Assembly: GCF_000283155.1 (NCBI RefSeq)
Contig: NW_004454281.1
Span: forward strand, 364,259 to 428,258
Reading direction: 5' to 3'
Source: Ceratotherium simum simum
Lineage: Eukaryota > Chordata > Mammalia > Perissodactyla > Rhinocerotidae
DNA length: 64,000 bases
Below, piece by piece: positions 58,006 to 64,000 of this stretch; position 1 is the stretch's first letter; every line of letters begins with the position of its first letter. A program made the translations under genes and the position numbers. Below the pieces are notes generated by a model, which was given only the letters and a program-made list of their open reading frames with translations, had not been told where the DNA came from and made no database searches.

Positions 58006-59200
58006 TCTGTCTTTGTGCCTCAGATCTCTCACCACATGCTGCTTGCTGCTCCGTTTGCCTGGTGGGAGTGGGCGGAGGTGGCCCCCGGGTGTCCCTCTGC
58101 TGTGTCAGCGGGGCTTCAGCACCTAGGCCCCATGGGTGTTTCCCCACGTGCAGCCCCCAGACTCGCAGCGATCCCTTTTCGACACGCGAGGAGGAGCGGG
58201 CCTGCTCTTGGTGGTTACTGGGCTGGAGCCCTGGGGTGGCGTCCTGGCCAGAGGCTGGTCTGGGCACGGGTGGGCTCAGACAGGACGCGAGTGATCCCTG
58301 GGGAGCCTCAGAGGTCTAACGACTGGGGGCCTTGGGGCTGGAGGGCCAGGGTCCAGGCTGGGGGCAGCTGTGGACTGAGGGGGACGCAAACCAGCTCCAC
58401 CTCGTCACTTGCTGGCCGGGCAGCTGCAGAAGTGCCAGGGCTGGTCTGAGCCTACTCGCTGTCCCATAAACGGCCGAGCGGGGCTGGGGAAGATGCTTCC
58501 ACTCAGTGTCCCACAGGGGCCCCGAGGGCTGGGCGCTGCTGCAGGGCCGGGTCCACCTTCCCCCAGTACCTGCCAGGTCAGAGCTGGCGGTGAGGGTTGC
58601 CAACTGCCCTGTTCCAGGGTCCTGGCGGGACAGCCCCCAGTGGGAGCTCAGCCCAGCCCAGGCGCCCCAGGGGATGTGACAGGCGCCCTGGGCCAGCCCG
58701 GCTGCAGGAGCAGTGCTGGGGCCGGGAGCCCCCGGGACCGCCCGCAGCATTCACATCCAGTCCCGGGGGCACCGTGTGTTTGGTGCCAAGCTGAGGACAC
58801 CAGAGGAAGGAGGGAGCAGCGCAGCGGTGGAAAAGCAGCACCGAGTTGGTCTCTTCTAGCGAAATATTTAGTCTGTAATTTCTATTTTAGTACCGTTTAA
58901 CCCTGATACTGGAATGTAAGATGATTAACAGCCGATTTTAGGAAAGAAGTTGCATTTCATTCTTAAGCAGGTGAAGAACTCAGGAGTCGGAAGCGTGGTG
59001 GGAGCAGTGGGTCACAGTGCCATCACTGAGGCATTGCTGCCACCTGGTGACGGCAAGCCTTGAGGACGGACTGTGAGTTTCCAGATGTTCCCGACTTGCC
59101 CCGACTTCCTGTGTCTACTGGATATATCGCTGCCCGAGGACGCGCCCCTGTAAGAAAGGGACGCTGGTGGGGGTGAGAGACACTGTCACGGGCACCGCTG
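58006..59200. other. Interval between the convergent 3' ends of ARVCF and COMT
   Basis: No gene is supported. The first 800 bases are GC-rich; 58855-58990 is AT-rich, unlike the rest. In human the ARVCF and COMT 3' ends overlap slightly, so a longer ARVCF 3' end reaching COMT is possible here too. Confidence 0.5.
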
Positions 59201-59204
59201 GCCC

Positions 59205-59450
59205 TGATGTGGTCTTTAGAAGCAGATTTATTGCAGTGATTTTGTGCGGCGAGCGCTACACTGGGGCGAGCCAGTGGGAGAGCTCAGCGCGGCTGTGTGG
59301 AAGGGTCAGTGTGGGCAGGCCTTGGCCTCGCAGGCCTCAAGTGTTGCGTTGAGGACAGACTCCAGAACTGCGGAAGCAGGTTGGCAGCAGGGCAGCCATC
59401 GTGCCCTTCAGAAGCAGGCTTGGCAAAGGAGCCCAGCACAGGGTGGGAGG
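59205..59450 (-). other. COMT: COMT 3' untranslated region
   Basis: About 245 bases from the stop codon to the predicted cleavage site about 15-20 bases after the AATAAA signal. The sequence then continues into a GT-containing stretch on the minus strand. Confidence 0.7.
59227..59232 (-). terminator. COMT: COMT polyadenylation signal (AATAAA)
   Basis: TTTATT on the plus strand is AATAAA on the minus strand, about 220 bases after the COMT stop. It is the only canonical signal in the correct strand near the gene end. Confidence 0.8.
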
Positions 59451-59654
59451 TCAAGGCTGCGCCGGGCTGTCTGGGCCCGTGTAGACGGCCTTCTCCAGGC
59501 CGTCCAACACCAACTGCGAGTATTCCAGGTACGAGGAGAAGTGTGTGCACTCGAAGCGGCTGCTCCCGCGCACATGTGCCAGGAAATCCGGTGCTCCTGG
59601 GACGATGACATTGTCGGCTAGCAACACTGTCCCTTTCCGTAACAGGCCACACTC
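59451..59654 (-). CDS. COMT: COMT last coding exon and stop (residues 203-269)
   Basis: Encodes [15 protein letters not shown] through S-P-A-Q-P and TGA (plus-strand 59451-59453). Asp216, Asn217 and Glu246 complete the active site. The stretch after Glu246 reads Y-S-Q-L-V-L-D-G against Y-R-E-V-V-D-G in human, one residue longer. Acceptor CCCTGCAG|GAGTGT. Confidence 0.96.
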   Translation of the reverse strand, partial: ECGLLRKGTVLLADNVIVPGAPDFLAHVRGSSRFECTHFSSYLEYSQLVLDGLEKAVYTGPDSPAQP

Positions 59655-62600
59655 CTGCAGGGGACAGGTGGTTGAAGGGGGTGAGGATCAGGGGTGACCA
59701 GTGAGCCCGCCCCTAACCAGGAGGGCAGGTGGGGGCTGCACACACTGGCCTGTGCCATGCCCCGGAGTCAGCCCCACCCCGGCTCCTGGGGTCACCAGGG
59801 TCTCCCACGGCCTTCCATCTCCTCCCTGGCAGTGACCACTGCAGGACAGGGCTGTGCTGAGCACTTGTTCCCCCTCCAGACCGTCAGCTCTGTGAGGAGG
59901 GATCTTTTCCTCCTCTGTTCCCTCTGGCCTCCCCAGCCCCTAGAACAGCATGTGGCAGGCACACAGTAGGTGCTCACGAAATGCTAGCTGGACAATGAGC
60001 GGAGGAGACGATGGGGGCAGGGTCCGGCCCACAATGGCACCTCAAGGCCAGTGGGTCCCTGGGTCACCCGGTGCCAGTAACACGTGGCTGCTCCAGGTGA
60101 GAGAGATGCCTGGTGCCTGTACGTGGGCTGCTGGCGGCGTCCCTGGAGGTTTAGTGCCACCTGACCGGGGCGACCCTGCAGGGCCAGGGGACAGCAGAGG
60201 GGCAGACCTCCGGACCCACAAGCCTGCCCCTCGGGGGTCCGCTCTGGACATCCCCACACTCCGGTATTTGAGGTGCCCCATCTCCACCGGGGCCTGGGCC
60301 TGGGCCTGGGCCTGGGCAGCTAGTTGGCGTTGGCAGGGCCTGAGCTCTGCAGAAGGAAGGAAGAGTGGCCGGACACAGCCAGGGGCAGCGACCTCCTGGG
60401 TGGGCAGTCTCTCGGAACGGGGGAAGGGCTGCGTAGATCACAGGAAGCCATGGAAAGAGAAACCGTGAGGGGACACGTTTGCCTGTGGGGGCGCGGCAGA
60501 CCAGGCAAGGGACCCCCCAGTTGTCTCATCCCCTAGATTTGAGTTTAAACAACGGAGCTTTTTTTTACATAAACATAGAATGAAAGTTAAAAAAATAAAC
60601 AATCCCAAACATTGAAAGCCAAATCCAACACGTGACCCCAGGTGTGACTCAGGCTGCAGGCAGGCCCACGTGGGGCACGTCCCAGTGTCCTAAACCCGTG
60701 GGGTCCTAACTCTGCCCCCTCCAAGAGGTGCCCGAGGATAGTCTCTGGGGGAGGGTCTGGGCTCTTGTGGGGGAAGCCGAGGGCCCTCTGGCCGGTGTCC
60801 TGGCAAACACACCCCTGTGAGGTCAGTGTGTGGGCATGGGATAGCCATGAGCCAGAGTTGGAACAGAAAGGACCACTGTGAATCACGGAGCGGTTGCTCT
60901 CCCGAAGAGAAAAGAAAGGAACTTCCCAGCATCTTTGCCAACGGACGGAGAAGAGAGAGCAGCCCCAGCCCCGGCCTCAGAGGGCAGCTAGGTCTGGGGC
61001 AGGAAATGCCCAAGGTGAGTCGGGAGCGGGCTCCAGCCTCCTACGGCCATGCTGAAGAACTCAGGAGGCACCGCTGGCCCCAGATGCGACAGTCGGTGGA
61101 GTGAGAGACCTCAGACACAAAACCCCACGGGTTACCACGAACAAAGGGACAAAGGGACGAAAGGAAGAAAGAAGCTGTGGTGGCCTTTGGAGGGTGCTGG
61201 GGCCCACCGATCCTCGAGGAAGCTAGACTTAAGGGGGAAGAAGGCAGCACCTATCCCACCTCTCCCCAGACACCACAGAGAGGCTGAGACCCACCGACGG
61301 GGCGGCCCCTACCCCTGCAGCCAGCGCCGAGGCACAACCCAGCCAGGGTGGGCGGCTCACCTCCAGGAGGAGCGTGTCCGGCAGGTACCGGTCCTTCCAG
61401 TGGTCGAGGAAGACCATGTCCAGTGTGTCCACGTCATACTTCTTCTTCAGCTGGGGGATGATGTCCTGGGAGGCCCCGAGGACAACGGTCACCTGGAACG
61501 GAGCTCCGTCAGGGCCCACACCCACAGCGAAAAACAGACCACCCCCCAGCACCCCTGCGAGGGTCCACCAACAGCTCTCTTTGGGGTTCTGGGCAGACAA
61601 GCGCCTTCTGCCCCCGTTCCTCGGGGGGCAGCCTCGGGAGTTGCCTGCTTTGTGGGTCGGGGCAGCGAGACCGCCCTCACGGAGCTGCTGCGGGTCCCGG
61701 GAAACCCCCCGAGATCCTGCAGCAGGATCCTTGTGGCCTTGAACTGTGCAGGGGCGTGCCCTGGGCCCCTCCCTCCCGCCTGTGCCCAGCCCCTGGAGCC
61801 TTAGTGTCCCTGTCTTTCTAGGGGCAGGTGCCACACCCTGTCCTGCAGGCCCGAGAAGTCCAGAATCTGCTGGGTGATGGCGGCGTAGTCAGGGTTGATC
61901 TCCAGGGTGAGCAGGCGGGCGCCAGGCGGCAGCAGGCGGGCCATGCGCACGGCCGAGTAGCCGCAATAGGCCCCCAGCTCCAGCAGCACGGAGGGGCGCT
62001 GCTCCCGCACCACTGCGTCCAGGACCTGGCCTGTGGGGCACAGGAGGGGTGAGTGCAGGCAAGGGAGGAGACCCACTCCGAGGCCTGGCCCTGCGCCTCC
62101 CAAGTGAGCAACAGCCTCTCCCGATGCCTGGCCCCCAGCCCTACCTGAGGCCCCCAACACTGCCCCGAGGTCCCCAGGTCTCCTGCGATTGCCCCCAGCC
62201 CTCCTCTGAGGCCCTCCGCCCTTCCCGGAGGCCCCCCAGCTCCCCCAGAGGTCCCCAGCCCTCCCCAGATGACCTGCAGGCCTCCCTGAGGCCCCCAGGC
62301 CTCCCCAGATGGCCCGTAGCCCTCCCCACAGGCCCCCTGCCCTCCCCCAAGGCCCTGGTCCCATGCATGCACCATCCAACCTCCCCAAGTCCCTCGGCCT
62401 CTGCGCCTTTGCACACCCTGGTCCCTTTCTCTTTTCCACAATTCCTGGCTGACCCCAACTCATTCTAACCCAGAGCTGTCCCCATGGGCTACCCTCAGGC
62501 CTCCCTGGCTCCTTTGAGCCGAACACTGTCAGAGGCTCTGAGGGGGCTGGACAGTGGCTGTCACGACTGTGCCCAGGGCCTGACTGCAGAGAGAGCAGCA

Positions 62601-63394
62601 CAGCGCATGCTCACGCCCCAGGCTGGAGTCCAGAGGTCAGGAGGCAGCCCTGGGGGAGGGCCAGTGCCTGGGCCAGGCAGAGTCCCAGTAGCTATGCAGA
62701 CCCTCATGGCCGACAGGGACACCTGGGCACCCAGAGCCCGCCCTGCATCAGCACCCAGGGCTGCCGGATGGTGTACAAGTGCGGGGCATACTTAGAGCCC
62801 CTGCTGTCACCTCCCACTGGTGTGGGCTGAGTTGGTCTGTGGCAAAGAGGGGACTCTGAACAGTGGCCTCCTGGGCAGTTTATCAAAGTCCCTCCCTCCA
62901 AAGGGGACAATGATGTGGGTGTCGGGGCCTCAGCCCAAGCTTTACTCCTGGCAGGGGAGAGGGAGGCTGGGCCAGAGACTTGGGGCTCCAGGCCTCCAGA
63001 GGAGCCCCCACCCCAACACCCAGAAATGGGGCGATAAGAGGCCTCTCCTCTCTGGGCTGTGCTGCCCGGCCTGAGGCCTGTTCCCGTGTGCACCACCTGC
63101 TGCTGGGCACCCACCTTTCTTGTCCCCCACATTCATGGCCCATTCCTTCTGCGAACAGTAGGCGTCAATGGTCTCGAGCACACTCTGCGGGTCCCCGGCC
63201 ACCGCGTGCTGCAGCACATGGCGCAGGATGCGCTGTTCCTTCTTGTCGCCCCTGAGCCAATTGTGGAGGGACTGCAGGACCAATTCGTTCCAGAAGAGGA
63301 GGAACCAACCCCAGCGTCGCAGGAAGAGCACTAGAGCCAGCAGCGCCAGGCCCAATGAGAAGGCTGCCAACAGCATGGGTGTGGCCTCTGGCAT
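59451..63394 (-). CDS. COMT: COMT, catechol O-methyltransferase (4 coding exons)
   Basis: COMT transfers a methyl group from S-adenosylmethionine to one hydroxyl of catechols (dopamine, noradrenaline, catechol oestrogens) in a Mg2+-dependent reaction. Four exons join to 810 bases, 269 residues; human membrane-bound COMT has 271. Residues 1-50 contain a leucine-rich membrane anchor (about 8-25). The Rossmann-fold methyltransferase follows with [15 protein letters not shown] (about 110-124). Mg2+ and catalytic residues are all present: Asp188, Lys191, Asp216, Asn217 and Glu246, equal to human 191, 194, 219, 220 and 249. The usual internal start of the soluble form (human Met51) is Arg48 here. 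At the human Val158Met site this gene has Leu155. One extra residue lies between Glu246 and the D-G-L-E-K motif. The ATG is the first codon of its exon; 5' untranslated exons lie outside the window. Confidence 0.97.
59880..59995 (+). repeat. L2 LINE 3'-end fragment
   Basis: The words CCCCTAGAACAGCATGTGGC, AGGCACACAGTAGGTGCTCA and CGAAATGCTAGCTGG match the classical L2 3' terminus (CCTAGCACAGTGCCTGGCAC, AGTAGGTGCTCAATAAATG). Confidence 0.8.
60291..60314. repeat. (GGCCTG)4 hexanucleotide tract
   Basis: Four perfect GGCCTG units lie in a COMT intron. Confidence 0.9.
61361..61492 (-). CDS. COMT: COMT third coding exon (residues 159-202)
   Basis: Encodes [13 protein letters not shown] to D-T-L-L-L-E. 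It contains F-L-D-H-W-K-D-R-Y with the metal ligand Asp188 and the general base Lys191. Acceptor CGTTCCAG|GTGACC, donor GTGAGC. Confidence 0.97.
61493..61836 (-). other. COMT: COMT intron between second and third coding exons
   Basis: 344 bases, GT-AG. Nothing else recognised. Confidence 0.9.
61837..62030 (-). CDS. COMT: COMT second coding exon (residues 94-158)
   Basis: 194 bases encoding G-Q-V-L-D-A-V to G-L-Q-D-R, including the SAM-binding [10 protein letters not shown] and LEINPD motifs. Acceptor CCCCACAG|GCCAGG, donor AGG|GTGTGG. Leu155 (CTG) occupies the position of the human Val158Met polymorphism, four codons before the exon end. Confidence 0.96.
62031..63114 (-). other. COMT: COMT intron between first and second coding exons
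   Basis: 1.08 kb, GT-AG. It contains the CCCCAGCCCTCCCC-type minisatellite at 62136-62365. No other feature is recognised. Confidence 0.9.
62136..62365. repeat. GAGGCCCCCAGCCCTCCCC-type minisatellite
   Basis: About ten imperfect copies of a unit resembling GAGGCCCCCAGCCCTCCCC, with unit spacing of roughly 20-30 bases, follow one another (for example GAGGCCCTCCGCCCTTCCC, GAGGCCCCCCAGCTCCCCC, GAGGCCCCCAGGCCTCCCC). It is stop-free on the minus strand over much of its length and therefore mimics coding sequence. Confidence 0.85.
63115..63394 (-). CDS. COMT: COMT first coding exon (residues 1-94)
   Basis: Starts directly at the acceptor (minus strand CTACTTCAG|ATGCC) after a long pyrimidine tract and ends at GACAAGAAAG|GTGGGT. 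It encodes the membrane anchor and W-G-W segment, then [10 protein letters not shown] and K-E-W-A-M-N-V-G. Codon 48 (plus-strand 63251-63253) is AGG. Because the ATG is the first base of the exon, its upstream context comes from a previous exon, or from a promoter in the intron if transcription starts nearby. Confidence 0.95.
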
Positions 63395-64000
63395 CTGAAG
63401 TAGGGGAGGGGTGGCGTGGGGAGGAGGGGATGGAGGGGGAGGAAGGGAACCCAGGGCAGGGTGCCAGGCTTCAGTGCTTGGTGGCTGGCCAGGCAGCCCC
63501 ACAGCCAGTGCAGGGGCTCAAAGCCCCTGGTGTTAGTGCAGACCTGCCCCTCCCGGCTCACCCACCCTCTCCTCAGTTTGGGGGTGCTACCACTGCCTCC
63601 CTTGTGCTGATGTGGCCCCAAGGTTCAAGGAGCCAGCCACATGCCCCAGTTACCTAGCTCATGTGAGCCCCGGTAGAGTGCAGCCCCACACACAAACAGC
63701 TTCCCGCCCCTGCGGCTGCGCCCTGGTGCACGGAGCAGGTGTACCTGGGGGAGTGCAGATCACAGCACCCCTCACTGGGCGCTTTCCCCCACAGCCGGGG
63801 GTCAGCCGCTGCCTGAGCGAGGGGCACAGCTGGCCTGGGCAAGGATGCACCGCACGGGGGAGGCCCGGCCCATGTGCAGCTCCCTCGGGCGCTCACACAG
63901 AACAGTCCGGGAGACTCCTGAGGTCCTTTAAGTGAGCTTTCAGGTAAGGACACAGGTGGCCCGCAGGCCAGGCGCATCGGTCACAGACGAAGTCGCCCCT
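63395..64000 (-). other. COMT: COMT intron / possible soluble-form promoter region
   Basis: Sequence upstream of the first coding exon on the minus strand. It starts with a strong pyrimidine tract for the acceptor. In human and rat a second promoter for the short transcript lies close to this exon. No specific element can be assigned here, and the 5' exons of COMT are not recognisable before the window ends. Confidence 0.5.

Larger units (their letters stand above)
59655..61360 (-). other. COMT: COMT intron before the last exon
   Basis: 1.7 kb, GT-AG. It holds an L2 3'-end fragment (about 59880-59995), a short GGCCTG hexanucleotide tract at 60291-60314, and an A/T-rich patch at 60540-60600 that includes AATAAA on the plus (antisense) strand. 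No additional exon is recognised. Confidence 0.85.

Noticed and set aside
60540..60600. A plus-strand AATAAA in an A/T-rich patch as a distal ARVCF poly-A site.
   Set aside because: It lies inside a COMT intron, about 3.9 kb past the ARVCF stop and beyond the COMT last exon, with no sign of continuous ARVCF sequence.
61801..62601. A 266-codon minus-strand frame including real COMT residues.
   Set aside because: Only the 194-base exon within it is coding. The N-terminal part is translated intronic minisatellite.

Overview
This is mammalian nuclear DNA, very probably from a horse or another equid. The coding exons are short, flanked by GT-AG introns, and read directly as two known vertebrate genes. 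Several tRNA-derived SINEs carry the body and tail of the perissodactyl ERE family, four of them with intact target-site duplications. There are two runs of N (100 and 172 bases), so this is draft assembly sequence. The gene content matches human 22q11.2 in reverse orientation: TANGO2 (5' end, minus strand), ARVCF (plus strand, complete coding region) and COMT (minus strand, all coding exons).

Layout. Positions 1-4.1 kb are GC-moderate non-coding sequence, read here as TANGO2 intron 1. A CpG island at 4.1-4.7 kb holds a probable TANGO2 non-coding first exon on the minus strand. A second, larger CpG island at 7.9-9.2 kb has paired CCAAT boxes and GC boxes. It fits a bidirectional promoter giving ARVCF exon 1 rightwards and an alternative TANGO2 start leftwards. 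From 8.6 to 36.4 kb is a long ARVCF intron with old MIR, L2 and MER20 remnants, an antisense LINE-1 block (22.4-26.4 kb) and nested ERE SINEs. ARVCF coding exon 1 is at 36.4 kb. A 9.1-kb intron follows, containing a third CpG island (39.9-41.1 kb) with a sequence gap and a long imperfect inverted repeat. Coding exons 2-17 lie between 45.7 and 56.7 kb. The joined reading frame is intact over 964 codons. Non-coding ARVCF 3' sequence runs to about 58.0 kb, then about 1.2 kb separates it from the convergent COMT 3' end at 59.2 kb. COMT coding exons run leftwards from 63.4 to 59.45 kb (269 codons); its 5' non-coding exons lie beyond the right edge.

ARVCF is a p120-catenin family armadillo protein that binds classical cadherin tails at cell junctions. 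COMT is the magnesium- and S-adenosylmethionine-dependent O-methyltransferase that inactivates catechols such as dopamine. TANGO2 is known from human disease genetics of metabolism. They are neighbours by conserved synteny, not members of one pathway.

No new multi-gene system was found. The observations most worth checking are: the usual start codon of soluble COMT is replaced by an arginine codon (codon 48); a 137/148-bp inverted repeat lies beside an assembly gap in the intronic CpG island of ARVCF; and an internal strong-context ATG in ARVCF exon 2 lies downstream of that island and could start an isoform lacking the coiled coil.
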